NCBI GenBank assembly: GCA_000433755.1
Contig: FR891295.1
Location: forward strand, 1-41,025
From: Clostridium sp. CAG:465
GTDB taxonomy: Bacteria > Bacillota > Clostridia > TANB77 > CAG-465
Direction: 5' to 3'
Length of the DNA stretch: 41,025 bases
Shown: in pieces, positions 7,306-15,982 of the stretch
How positions within the stretch are numbered: the stretch's first letter is position 1
Layout: each line of letters begins with the position of its first letter
Notes under the pieces: generated by a model
Databases searched by the model: none
The model's input: only the letters and a program-made list of their open reading frames with translations
Told to the model about the DNA's origin: nothing
Translations under genes and position numbers: made by a program

Positions 7306-7690
7306 ATACCAGTATTATCGAAATAATATTGAAAGATTCTGAGCTATTAACATCATTTATGTTTATAATTTTACTTTTGTTTTTTTCATAGTATAGACCT
7401 CTGGAAAGTTCGATGAATTTGTCGATACTTAAATAATCACTGTTAACAGTAGATATATAAAAAATAACATTTAAGTGGTTACTTTGAATTTTAAGCGCTT
7501 TAACATTTGGAGGGAAAGTAACAATGCTTTGCGTCTCAAGAGACAATTCCTTTAATTTCTCATATATCTTGTAATCAATAAAAAAATTGTTGTTTCTAAA
7601 AGAAAGAATGACATTAGCAATTTTTGATGCAATTCTTTCAGGTTCAAGATCTGAATTTATTTCAATTTTCATTTCCGGTAATATATTCAT
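7304..7690 (-). CDS. Conserved-looking protein of unknown function, 128 residues
   Basis: I do not recognise this family. The protein is soluble, with no membrane segment or cysteine motif. It begins with a short strand (MKIEINSD), followed by a helical stretch and several beta-like segments (NVIFYISTV, FNIISIILV). The start is well supported: AAAGGTGG lies 7 bases before the ATG, and a full consensus promoter is found upstream at 7725-7753. The gene stands alone between converging recD2 and the divergent KAP NTPase gene. Confidence 0.7.
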   Translation of the reverse strand: MNILPEMKIEINSDLEPERIASKIANVILSFRNNNFFIDYKIYEKLKELSLETQSIVTFPPNVKALKIQSNHLNVIFYISTVNSDYLSIDKFIELSRGLYYEKNKSKIININDVNSSESFNIISIILV

Positions 7691-7724
7691 ATTAAGGCCA
7701 CCTTTTATATAAAATTATGACAAT

Positions 7725-7753
7725 ATTATAACATATATTTTACATAATGTCAA
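7725..7753 (-). promoter_or_regulatory. Promoter of the 128-residue unknown gene
   Basis: On the minus strand TTGACA (7748-7753) and TATAAT (7725-7730), 17 bases apart: a full consensus match. Confidence 0.8.
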
Positions 7754-7790
7754 AGAGAAGAGCAAAATTATAATATATTATCTTTAATTA

Positions 7791-7819
7791 TTGATAAATT
7801 ATTCAATTTATGCTAAAAT
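7791..7819 (+). promoter_or_regulatory. Promoter of the KAP NTPase gene
   Basis: TTGATA (7791-7796) and TAAAAT (7814-7819) with a 17-base spacer, about 25 bases before the TTG start. Confidence 0.65.
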
Positions 7820-7843
7820 AACCGTATATAAGAGGTGAGAATT

Positions 7844-9817
7844 TTGAATGAACTAATAGATTCAATTTGTGATTATATAAGAAAACCATATACTGATTAT
7901 GCAATAATGTTAAATGGCAAATGGGGGAGCGGTAAAACATATTTTTGGAATAATAATTTAAGAGATAAGATAGAAAAGATAAGTAATGAGGGTAAGAAGT
8001 ATAAAACAATATACATTTCCCTTTATGGTGTAAATAGCTTGGAAGAAATAAGTAAAAAACTTTTTATAGAAACAAATCCGATGCTTAGTAAGACTTTAAA
8101 AAAATTTGTAGATAATAAAAAGGGAAATTCTATTCCCGAGTATGTAAAAACTGGACTTGATATGGCAAACTTATTTGGAAGTATGAATTTTAATTCTGAT
8201 AAGGTTGATTTTTCTAAATTGTTTACAGTCGATGATAAAGTATTATGTTTTGACGACCTAGAAAGAGCTAACATTGATGTTATTGATATATTAGGATATA
8301 TAAATAATTTCGTTGAACATGATGGTATCAAAACTATAATAATTTGTAATGAGGAAGAGCTTGCAATTAAGTTCAAAAATGATAATATTGATTTTAAAAA
8401 ATGGATTGCAACATATGTTTTAGATAAACAAGGAAGAATTGACAAAAAACCAATAACAGATATAACAAAATTTACGGAAGATGATAGTTATAGAGACTTG
8501 CTTGATAAAGAGGTTTCATTCCTCTTTGAAAAATCAAATGAATATCAAAGGATTAAGGAAAAGCTTATTGGCGAAACATTTGAGTTTGTCCCTGAATACA
8601 AATATGTATTAACATCTATGATTAATAAATATACTTACAATTATGGTTTGTATGAATTTTATAAAAAAAATTATGCATCAATTGAAAATACTTTTTTAAA
8701 AACAGATAGTAGAAACTTAAGAATATTAAAACATGCATTAAATGATTTTGAAAAAATATATAATAATGTATTAAAAGATTATCCAGATGTCCCATATGAT
8801 TTACTTAAAGTTATGCTTAAATTTACTATTGCAATATCGTATGAGATAAAAACTAATGCTAAATTTATTAATATTGAAGATAATGATGAATATGTATCTA
8901 TAATCTTTACATCTCAAATTTTAAATGATACAAAGCAAATGTATTTAAGAGAGTTTGACAGCAAGTATTTTGTGAATACAAACGTAAAATATAGATTTTT
9001 TAAATTTATTGAAATGTATATAAGGACAAGAATACTAGATGAAAAACTATATAAAAAAAATATGGATGACGCAATCGAAAGCGTAACAAAAACCAAAGAC
9101 GTTAAAGATAAACAATATCAAAGGCTTTTAAATGGTGACTATTGGAAATTATCTGATTTTGATTTTGATTTCTTATGGAAAAAAGGAATTAATGAAGTAA
9201 AATTTGGAAAAGTTGATTTTAAGGAATATGTAAGATTATTTTCAGTATATAAATATTTAATTAATATGAATTTAATTGATTATCCAATAGATGATTTAAA
9301 ACAAAATTTTGTCGTTGGTATGGAAATATCTGCAACTGATCACATAAATGATGTTGATATGTTAAAATCCCTTTCTGAAAATAGTATTGAATTTGTAATA
9401 AATGATGCAGATATAAAAGAAATAAAAAAAGAATACGAGAAAATAAAGCAAAAAACAATTGAACAAGTAGCTGCAAATAAAGCAAGCAGTTTATTTAAAA
9501 ATTTACCAAATAACTTACCTAAGTTCTTTAAACAATTTACAGAAGAATATAGAGAAATACCTGTATTTTCAAGATATGATATGAATGATTTGTATAAAAA
9601 ATTATGCGATACTCCAAATTATGATTTAAATAATTTCGTAAATATTTTAAAGATAAGGTATGAAAAGAAAAAGAAAATGTTAAAGAGTGACTCAAGAAAT
9701 CTAAAAAAACTTTCAGCTATTATTAGAGATAATGAAAATGACAATAGTGGTTCAAAAATATTAAAAACTGCACTTTTAAAAAATATTGCAGACTCTATTG
9801 ATAATTTATTAAAATAA
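7844..9817 (+). CDS. KAP-family P-loop NTPase
   Basis: A 657-residue STAND-like P-loop NTPase of the KAP family. Walker A is GKWGSGKT at residues 25-32, preceded by AIMLNG; Walker B is VLCFDDLERAN at about 133-143, the acidic DDLER form typical of KAP. The remaining 500 residues are mainly helical, charged and without recognisable catalytic motifs. I see no membrane segments, unlike many KAP proteins. TTG at 7844 is preferred because AGAGGTGA lies just before it; a GTG at 7835 falls inside that site. KAP proteins include the phage-exclusion factor PifA and are enriched in mobile and defence loci. Here it is a single gene amid housekeeping genes, so a defence role is only inference. Confidence 0.85.
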   Translation: MNELIDSICDYIRKPYTDYAIMLNGKWGSGKTYFWNNNLRDKIEKISNEGKKYKTIYISLYGVNSLEEISKKLFIETNPMLSKTLKKFVDNKKGNSIPEYVKTGLDMANLFGSMNFNSDKVDFSKLFTVDDKVLCFDDLERANIDVIDILGYINNFVEHDGIKTIIICNEEELAIKFKNDNIDFKKWIATYVLDKQGRIDKKPITDITKFTEDDSYRDLLDKEVSFLFEKSNEYQRIKEKLIGETFEFVPEYKYVLTSMINKYTYNYGLYEFYKKNYASIENTFLKTDSRNLRILKHALNDFEKIYNNVLKDYPDVPYDLLKVMLKFTIAISYEIKTNAKFINIEDNDEYVSIIFTSQILNDTKQMYLREFDSKYFVNTNVKYRFFKFIEMYIRTRILDEKLYKKNMDDAIESVTKTKDVKDKQYQRLLNGDYWKLSDFDFDFLWKKGINEVKFGKVDFKEYVRLFSVYKYLINMNLIDYPIDDLKQNFVVGMEISATDHINDVDMLKSLSENSIEFVINDADIKEIKKEYEKIKQKTIEQVAANKASSLFKNLPNNLPKFFKQFTEEYREIPVFSRYDMNDLYKKLCDTPNYDLNNFVNILKIRYEKKKKMLKSDSRNLKKLSAIIRDNENDNSGSKILKTALLKNIADSIDNLLK

Positions 9818-9829
9818 AAACAAATAGCG

Positions 9830-9858
9830 TTGACACTAACACACAAAGAGTATATAAT
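9830..9858 (+). promoter_or_regulatory. Consensus promoter upstream of spoVT
   Basis: TTGACA (9830-9835) and TATAAT (9853-9858), 17 bases apart. The -10 box lies inside a long inverted repeat (9845-9886). A transcript from here would carry a leader of about 180 nt before spoVT. Confidence 0.7.
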
Positions 9859-9886
9859 ACATATTAAGTTGTATTGTATACTCTTT
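9845..9886. repeat. 17-bp inverted repeat over the spoVT-side promoter
   Basis: AAAGAGTATATAATACA (9845-9861) and TGTATTGTATACTCTTT (9870-9886) pair at 16 of 17 positions with an 8-base loop. There is no T-run after it, so it is a poor terminator. It covers the -10 box and start site of the preceding promoter and could be an operator or the 5' hairpin of the transcript. Confidence 0.7.
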
Positions 9887-9922
9887 ATGTGACTAAAAAC
9901 AATTTTCTGTAAAAAATTTCCT

Positions 9923-9951
9923 ATGACATATTATTAATTTTAATATAAAAT
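9923..9951 (+). promoter_or_regulatory. Possible second promoter upstream of spoVT
   Basis: ATGACA (9923-9928) and TAAAAT (9946-9951) with a 17-base spacer. Weaker than the upstream promoter. A perfect 8-3-8 palindrome (AATTTTAA/TTAAAATT) follows at about 9964-9982. I could not identify a clear sigma-G site. Confidence 0.35.
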
Positions 9952-10046
9952 TATAGTAGGAGAATTTTAAATATTAAAATTAAAAAGTATAAATGCAATT
10001 TAATAACAGATAATAATATTATTAAATTACAACCTAGGAGGTTAAA

Positions 10047-10592
10047 ATGAAAGCTACAGGAATTGTTAGAAAAATTGATGATTTGGGTAGAATTGTCATT
10101 CCAAAAGAGATCAGAAAAAATTTACGTATAAGGGAAGGAGATCCCTTAGAAATCTTTATTGAAAAAGATGGTGAAATTATTTTAAGAAAGCACGCAACTA
10201 TGGGAGATATGCTTGAAATTGCGACTCAATATGCCGAGACTTTAAGTAGGACAACTGACTTTGCTACATGTATAAGTGATACAGAAACAATTATTACCGT
10301 ATCAGGTGCCCCTAAGAAAGACTATATAGCAAAGGAGATAAGTGAACACGTTTTAAATGTTATGGAAGATAGAGCTATATGGTCAACAAAAGATGATAGA
10401 ATTATGCCATTAATAATTGGAGATAGTATTTTAAAGTATAGATCACAAATTATAGCTCCAATTATTTGTGACGGGGATGCAATAGGTTCTGTTATAATGT
10501 TTTCAACTGATTATAATAAACCAATAACAAAAGTGGAATATAAACTTGCTCAAAATGCGGCTAATTTTCTGGCTAAACAAATGGAAGCTTAA
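10047..10592 (+). CDS. spoVT: Stage V sporulation regulator SpoVT
   Basis: A 181-residue regulator with an N-terminal AbrB-type swapped-hairpin DNA-binding domain (MKATGIVRKIDDLGRIVIP, residues 1-19, continuing to about 50) and a C-terminal GAF-like domain (about 55-180) ending in NAANFLAKQMEA. This two-domain architecture and length match SpoVT, which in Bacillus tunes forespore gene expression under sigma-G. CCTAGGAGG precedes the ATG. A second, shorter AbrB protein at 19811-20050 shares nearly the same N-terminal motif. Its presence suggests a spore-forming lineage, but SpoVT alone does not prove sporulation. Confidence 0.93.
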   Translation: MKATGIVRKIDDLGRIVIPKEIRKNLRIREGDPLEIFIEKDGEIILRKHATMGDMLEIATQYAETLSRTTDFATCISDTETIITVSGAPKKDYIAKEISEHVLNVMEDRAIWSTKDDRIMPLIIGDSILKYRSQIIAPIICDGDAIGSVIMFSTDYNKPITKVEYKLAQNAANFLAKQMEA

Positions 10593-10674
10593 TTTTGTAG
10601 TTTGTGGCAGAGCGCTGAAGTTACTTTTGTTCTATTATAAATTTAAAATTAATAACTAAATATTACTTTTTCTA

Positions 10675-10703
10675 TTGATAATTAAATGCTTTTAATGTAT
10701 AAT
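10675..10703 (+). promoter_or_regulatory. Promoter of rny
   Basis: TTGATA (10675-10680) and TATAAT (10698-10703), 17 bases apart. The expected start site coincides with a small hairpin (AGTATG at 10710 with CATACT at 10727) followed by T residues, at the 5' end of a leader of about 120 nt. Confidence 0.65.
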
Positions 10704-10830
10704 TTATATAGTATGTTAGTTTAGAGCATACTTTTTGAGGTAAAATTATATAAAGCTTTGATATTATGTACTAATATTTATTTATATATAGTTTTGAACA
10801 TTGAAAAAAGAATATTGAAGGAGGAAAAAG

Positions 10831-12378
10831 ATGTTATTTACAGTTTTAATACCTGTAATTGCGTTTGTAGTTGCTGCAGTTATCTTTTTCTATATTGGTA
10901 TTGCCTATAGGAAAAAAATTGCAGAGTCTACAGTAAATTCAGCTGAAGAACAAGCAAAAAGAATTATTGAAGATAGCAAAAAAGATGCAGAAAGAACAAA
11001 AAAAGAAGTAATTTTGCAAGCTAAAGATGAAATGATGAAACAAAAAGATGAGTTTGAAAAAGACGCACGTTACAGAAAAAGAGAGTTACAAGATATTGAG
11101 AATAGAATCAATCAAAGACAAGATCTAGTTGACAAGAGAGCAGCTTTGATTGAAGAAAAAGAAAACAATATCATTAGAAAAAGTGATGAATTACAAAAAA
11201 AAGAAAAAGACTTAGAAAAAGCAAAAGAAAGAGAATTAGAAGAACTTAGTAAGATTTCTAAAATGACGGTTGAACAAGCAAAATCTGAGATGATGGAAAA
11301 ATTGCATGATGATATGAAGCAGGAGATGGCTGCATATATTCGTTCAGAACAAGACAAAGCTAAAGAAACATTAGATAAAAAAGCAAAGCAGCTTTTGGTT
11401 GGAGCAATTCAAAAATGTGCTACTGATCATACTTCTGAGGCAACAGTTACAACTGTTTCACTTCCTAACGATGAACTTAAAGGTAGAATTATAGGAAGGG
11501 AAGGAAGAAATATAAAAACAATTGAAACTTTAACAGGTATTGATCTTATTATTGATGATACTCCAGATGTAATTGTTTTATCAAGTTTTGATCCAATTAG
11601 ACGTGAAGTCGCAAGAATTGCACTTGAAAGATTAATTGCTGATGGTAGAATTCATCCAGGAAAAATAGAAGAGATGATTGAAAAAGCAAAATCAGAAGTT
11701 GAAGCAACAATAAAAGAAGAAGGTGAAAGAGCACTTTTCGAAACAGGTGTAATCAACGTTCATCCTGATCTAGTTAAACTTCTTGGTAAATTAAAATACA
11801 GAACAAGTTATGGACAAAATGTTTTAAATCATTCAATAGAGGTAGCTAATATTGCTGGTACACTTGCTGTTGAACTTGGAATTGATCCTACAATTGCCAA
11901 AAGAGCAGGATTATTTCACGATATAGGAAAATCTTTCGATCATGATGTTGAAGGTACACATGTAAGTCTTGGAATCGACTTATTGAAAAAATATCATGAA
12001 AAAGAAGAAGTTATATGGGGAATGGAAGCGCACCACGGTGATACAGATCCAAAAACAATTGAAGCTGTACTTGTTCAAATTGGAGATATTGTGTCTGCTT
12101 CAAGACCAGGTGCAAGACGTGAAACGGTAAGTACATATATTAAAAGATTACAAAAACTTGAGGAAATATGTAATTCATATAAAGGTGTAGATAAATCATA
12201 TGCAATTCAGGCTGGCCGTGAAGTAAGATTAATTGTTAAGCCAGAAGAAATTGATGATGCATCTATGGTTATTATTGCAAGAGATGTAGCTAAACAAATT
12301 GAAAAAGAAATGGTTTATCCAGGTCAAATAAAAGTTAATGTAATTCGTGAAAGTAGAGCTATTGATATAGCAAAATAA
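10831..12378 (+). CDS. rny: Ribonuclease Y
   Basis: A 515-residue membrane-bound endoribonuclease that starts mRNA decay. An N-terminal membrane anchor (about residues 3-25) is followed by a long charged coiled coil (about 30-200). A KH RNA-binding domain follows, with GRIIGREGRN near 217-225, then an HD domain with NHSIEVA at 333-339 and FHDIGKS at 362-368, the metal-binding catalytic site. C-terminal YPGQIKVNVIRE completes the family signature, and the length is standard (about 515-520). GAAGGAGG precedes the ATG. RNase Y often lies next to ymdB; here ymdB is about 6 kb downstream. Confidence 0.97.
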   Translation: MLFTVLIPVIAFVVAAVIFFYIGIAYRKKIAESTVNSAEEQAKRIIEDSKKDAERTKKEVILQAKDEMMKQKDEFEKDARYRKRELQDIENRINQRQDLVDKRAALIEEKENNIIRKSDELQKKEKDLEKAKERELEELSKISKMTVEQAKSEMMEKLHDDMKQEMAAYIRSEQDKAKETLDKKAKQLLVGAIQKCATDHTSEATVTTVSLPNDELKGRIIGREGRNIKTIETLTGIDLIIDDTPDVIVLSSFDPIRREVARIALERLIADGRIHPGKIEEMIEKAKSEVEATIKEEGERALFETGVINVHPDLVKLLGKLKYRTSYGQNVLNHSIEVANIAGTLAVELGIDPTIAKRAGLFHDIGKSFDHDVEGTHVSLGIDLLKKYHEKEEVIWGMEAHHGDTDPKTIEAVLVQIGDIVSASRPGARRETVSTYIKRLQKLEEICNSYKGVDKSYAIQAGREVRLIVKPEEIDDASMVIIARDVAKQIEKEMVYPGQIKVNVIRESRAIDIAK

Positions 12379-12389
12379 CCTAATAGTAT

Positions 12390-12424
12390 AATAGTCAGAT
12401 ATTAAATTATCTGGCTATTTTTTT
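12390..12424 (+). terminator. Intrinsic terminator after rny
   Basis: A 12-bp stem (AATAGTCAGATA with TATCTGGCTATT, one G-U pair) is followed by TTTTTT. The -35 box of the next promoter begins at its end. Confidence 0.85.
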
Positions 12425-12451
12425 GACAAATTTTACATAATATGATATAAT
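12423..12451 (+). promoter_or_regulatory. Promoter of the 420-residue unknown gene
   Basis: TTGACA (12423-12428) and TATAAT (12446-12451) with 17 bases between: full consensus. Confidence 0.8.
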
Positions 12452-12501
12452 TTTTTCGAGTTTAAATTTTGTTTTAATCAAATTTGAGAGGAGAATAATA
12501 A

Positions 12502-13764
12502 ATGAACAAAATTTTGTCAACCATTTCAATTGATGATGAAGCTTTAAATCCATTACGGGATTATTTCTTTAATAATTATAGAGGAGAAAAATTTGAAATT
12601 ATATTAAAAGGAGAATTTTATATTGAATATAAATTATGTGATAAGATTCAAAAATTTTATGTAAGGCAAGAAGAAAATTTAACAAAAATTTCTTTAGCAA
12701 CAGATAATATATCAAATGGAATTATATTAATGATACACAATAACCAATTTTCCTATGATAATGAAAATAATTGCTATATAGCTAACACTTCAATATGGAT
12801 TAAAAGAGAAATATACAGTGAAGTATTATGTCATGAATATGAAAAGATGCTTACAGACATATTTTCATATATTGCAGTGTTTTTTAAATATGAAAATAAA
12901 AGTATACCTTGTGTTACAAAAAATATAGTAAAATCGAAGAAAAAGAATAAGAAAATTGCTAAATTTTTTACAATTGAAAGAGAGGTTGTAGATAAAAAAA
13001 ATCGTTTAAGTTTTATTGATAATTTTCATACTGAAAATTTTTCAAATTACCCTGAACTAAAATCTTCAATTAAATACGTAAGAGAATTAGAAACTCTTAT
13101 GAAAAGTGAGGAAAAATCATTTAATGAAGCAATATATATACCTTTTAATGATTTTAAATTTTCATTTGATAATAACATATCTGAAGTATTTTGCCATGTA
13201 AATGAAAAGCAAAAAAGTTTGGAGTGTGTTATAATAAAAACTGGAATAAAGCTATTTGCATTAAGCATTAGTCTTGAAAAAAATCCAAATAAAGAATTTA
13301 GGATTTATACATTTGATTCTTTTAATAATTTACAAAATGAAGATCATTTTTTGCCAATTACATTAGCACAGAATATAGTTCATTTGATGATTATAAATTT
13401 CTTCTATTTTACACATTATAAGGTTATAACTGATAAAGTAGAAAGGACTTCTAAAGATATCGTTATAAAAAGCAATACTAAGTGTAGAAAGAATACAAAC
13501 AATGCTAATATAGAAGGTTCAAAAAATATCTATTTAAACAAAGTAAGAAAGATATATAATATTTCAAAGGCTATTGAGTACAACTCACCTAAAAGAAAAA
13601 AGCCAGAGTATAGGAAATTTTCTTGGCAGGTAAGGGGACATATGAGGCACTTATCCTCAGGAAAAGTTGTATATATTCCACCACATGAATGTAGTAGAAA
13701 GAAGAAAAATGAAAATAGAGAAGATTTAAGTATATCATCAAAAAAATACATTATTAAAATATAG
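12502..13764 (+). CDS. Unknown protein with C-terminal VRGHxR motif
   Basis: A 420-residue soluble protein that I cannot assign. The N-terminal 290 residues are mixed alpha/beta with no motif I know. A lysine-rich linker (SKKKNKK) lies near residue 150. The C-terminus carries FSWQVRGHMRHLSSGK, then VVYIPPHECSRKKK. This resembles the short 'VRGHWR...G...WI.P..RG' tail that ends many uncharacterised phage, plasmid and chromosomal proteins and whose function is unknown. The gene has a consensus promoter, a GAGAGGAG binding site and a strong terminator, so it is an independent unit. Confidence 0.7.
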   Translation: MNKILSTISIDDEALNPLRDYFFNNYRGEKFEIILKGEFYIEYKLCDKIQKFYVRQEENLTKISLATDNISNGIILMIHNNQFSYDNENNCYIANTSIWIKREIYSEVLCHEYEKMLTDIFSYIAVFFKYENKSIPCVTKNIVKSKKKNKKIAKFFTIEREVVDKKNRLSFIDNFHTENFSNYPELKSSIKYVRELETLMKSEEKSFNEAIYIPFNDFKFSFDNNISEVFCHVNEKQKSLECVIIKTGIKLFALSISLEKNPNKEFRIYTFDSFNNLQNEDHFLPITLAQNIVHLMIINFFYFTHYKVITDKVERTSKDIVIKSNTKCRKNTNNANIEGSKNIYLNKVRKIYNISKAIEYNSPKRKKPEYRKFSWQVRGHMRHLSSGKVVYIPPHECSRKKKNENREDLSISSKKYIIKI

Positions 13765-13772
13765 TAAACTTT

Positions 13773-13803
13773 AAGCCATCACACATTTGTGTGATGGCTT
13801 TTC
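13773..13803 (+). terminator. Strong intrinsic terminator
   Basis: A 13-bp perfect stem, AAGCCATCACACA (13773-13785) with TGTGTGATGGCTT (13788-13800), followed by a short T-run. It ends the 420-residue gene. Confidence 0.88.
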
Positions 13804-13866
13804 CTTATTTTACCAAAATGTAGTATAAAAAATATATAATTTGAAATAATAATTTTAGGTGATGTT

Positions 13867-14838
13867 ATGAAAATAGGAATTCCATTAGGTCTTAGTATAT
13901 ATGAATATCCTGTTCTTTTTGTAAATTTTTTTAAGTATCTTAACATTGAAGTGGTATTTAGTGAAAAAACAAATCCAGCTATATTAAGTAATGGAGTTAA
14001 ATATTCACTTAGTGAATCATGTCTTGCAAGTAAAATATTTATAGGACACGTTGCTAATTTAGTAGATAGAATGAAAAATGAAAAAATAGATTATATTTTT
14101 ATACCCAGACTTTGTACATTTGAAAATAATCAAACAACTTGTGTTAAGTTATTTGCTCTTTATGATATATGCAATAATTTATTTGGTGCAAATTTTTTAA
14201 CATTAAATATAGATTATGAAAAAAATAGTACAGAATTAAATGCATTTTTAAAACTTGGAAAAAAAATAAATAAAAAAGTTCCAGAGTGCATACACGCATA
14301 TTTAATGGCAAGAAAGGATCAAAAATTATATGATAAGAAAAATCTAGATGAACAGTTAGAAGAAATAAATAAACAAAACTCTAAAAAGAGAGTAATTTTA
14401 GTTGCTCATCCATATATTGCTTATGATAATATATTAGGTAAAAAAATTACAAAATTATTGGAAAGGCAAAATGTAAACGTTATATATGCAAATATTAATG
14501 AATTTTCAATGCAAAATCCTAAATTTTTTAAATTAATAAAAAATAAGAAATATGAGTATAAAAATATATCTGAAACGATATTTTGGAAATCAAGTAAAAA
14601 TTTGCTTAATGGAATATGTTCAAATTTGAATAATATTGATGGAATTGTTTATCTTTCAGTTTTTCCTTGTGGTACAGACTCTCTTGTTAATGAACTTGCA
14701 ATGAGAAAAATAAAAGATGTTCCATATATAAATATAGTATTAGATGAACAGGATGCAGATGCAGGACTACAAACAAGAATTGAAAGTTTTGTAGATATTT
14801 TAAATATGAAAGAAAGGGATGAAAAAGTGATTGGATAA
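13867..14838 (+). CDS. 2-hydroxyacyl-CoA dehydratase D-like iron-sulfur protein (first subunit)
   Basis: A 323-residue protein of the family (DUF2229/HGD-D-like) found with dehydratase activators. Cysteines that could hold an iron-sulfur cluster occur in SESCLASK, PRLCTFENNQTTC and FPCGTDSLV. The C-terminal signature LDEQDADAGLQTRIESF closely parallels FDTQNSDTGVNTRLEAF in the next gene, so the two proteins are paralogous. Stop and next start overlap by 8 bases; the three genes form one operon with the ATPase. In characterised systems an ATP-driven activator injects an electron into such a protein pair. No substrate can be named here. TTAGGTGAT precedes the ATG. Confidence 0.8.
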   Translation: MKIGIPLGLSIYEYPVLFVNFFKYLNIEVVFSEKTNPAILSNGVKYSLSESCLASKIFIGHVANLVDRMKNEKIDYIFIPRLCTFENNQTTCVKLFALYDICNNLFGANFLTLNIDYEKNSTELNAFLKLGKKINKKVPECIHAYLMARKDQKLYDKKNLDEQLEEINKQNSKKRVILVAHPYIAYDNILGKKITKLLERQNVNVIYANINEFSMQNPKFFKLIKNKKYEYKNISETIFWKSSKNLLNGICSNLNNIDGIVYLSVFPCGTDSLVNELAMRKIKDVPYINIVLDEQDADAGLQTRIESFVDILNMKERDEKVIG

Positions 14839-15982
14839 TTTAACTAATAAAAAATTTAAGTATATTGTCAGCTTTCCACATATAGGTAACTATTACGTAC
14901 CCATATATAACTGGCTGTCAAATATAATTGATAAAAATAATACAAGAATAATGATTCCCAAAAAAATGTCAAAATCAACAATTGAATATGGAGCATATCA
15001 TAGTCCAGATTTTATCTGTCTTCCTTTTAAATATAATGTTGGTAATTTTATAGAGTCATTGGAAAATGGTGCCAACGTACTTGTACAGGCTGGGGGAGGA
15101 TGTAAATATGGATATTATTCGGAGCTTCAAAAGCAAATATTAGAAGATCTTGGATATCAATTTGATTATATAACGCTTGTAGATATGGGAAAAATAAAAC
15201 CATTTAGAGTATATAATAAGTTTAAGAAAATAAATCCAAAACTTTCATTTTTAAAATTTATATATAGATTTTGTGTTGCTGCAGCAATTGCATATTATTT
15301 GGATAAATTTGAAGTTTATATGAGAAAAAATTTAGCATATGAATTAAAAAAAGGAGAATTTAATTTACTTCACCAAAGATTTTTAATTAAATTAAAAAAA
15401 ATGAAAAATTTTAGAGAATTACTAAAAACAAAAAATATATATTTAAATAAATTAAAATCAGTGAAAGTTATATCGAAAGATGAAAGAAATAAAAAAATAA
15501 AAATTGGAATAATTGGTGAACTCTTTACATCTATGGAGCAATTTTCCTCGGATAATATAGAAAGAAAATTAAATGATTTAGGTGCAGCTACAAAAAGATA
15601 TACTACAATAACATATTTAATGGTTAAAAAGCCTTTTGAGATGAAAAAACTCATTAAAAATTCGAGTAAATATATAAAGTATGAACTGGGGGCTGATGGT
15701 ACAACAAGTGTAGCACATGCTATTGAACTTGCTAAAAAAGGGTATGATGGTATTATACATATAAAGCCATTTGGATGTACACCTGAAGAAAATGCTGTTC
15801 CTATTCTTCAAAAAGTAAGCAGAGAGTATAACATTCCAATTATGTATTTGACTTTTGATACACAAAATAGTGATACTGGTGTAAATACAAGATTGGAGGC
15901 ATTTTATGATATGCTTTCTATGAAAAGAGAAAATTTAGAGCAAAGGAATAATAATATTAAGGGGGTATTAAATGAACAATAA
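14831..15982 (+). CDS. 2-hydroxyacyl-CoA dehydratase D-like iron-sulfur protein (second subunit)
   Basis: A 383-residue paralogue of the preceding protein. Conserved cysteines are seen in PDFICLPFKYNVGNF, AGGGCKYGYYSE and KPFGCTPEENAVP, the pattern of the cluster-binding D component of 2-hydroxyacyl-CoA dehydratases. A helical insertion rich in lysine occupies about residues 130-215. The start is TTG at 14831, overlapping the previous gene; AAAGGGAT lies upstream at a somewhat long distance, consistent with coupled translation. It overlaps the activator gene by 11 bases. It probably forms a heterodimer with the first subunit, activated by the third gene product; that is inference from family and gene order. 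Confidence 0.82.
   Translation: MDNLTNKKFKYIVSFPHIGNYYVPIYNWLSNIIDKNNTRIMIPKKMSKSTIEYGAYHSPDFICLPFKYNVGNFIESLENGANVLVQAGGGCKYGYYSELQKQILEDLGYQFDYITLVDMGKIKPFRVYNKFKKINPKLSFLKFIYRFCVAAAIAYYLDKFEVYMRKNLAYELKKGEFNLLHQRFLIKLKKMKNFRELLKTKNIYLNKLKSVKVISKDERNKKIKIGIIGELFTSMEQFSSDNIERKLNDLGAATKRYTTITYLMVKKPFEMKKLIKNSSKYIKYELGADGTTSVAHAIELAKKGYDGIIHIKPFGCTPEENAVPILQKVSREYNIPIMYLTFDTQNSDTGVNTRLEAFYDMLSMKRENLEQRNNNIKGVLNEQ

Noticed and set aside
7700..9900. Mobile element or att sites around the KAP gene
   Set aside because: I see no integrase, transposase, target-site repeat or tRNA-derived repeat flanking it, and base composition looks like the neighbours.
9957..9995. Small open reading frame after the AGGAGA in the spoVT leader
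   Set aside because: No ATG, GTG or TTG start lies at a suitable distance and the frames close at once.
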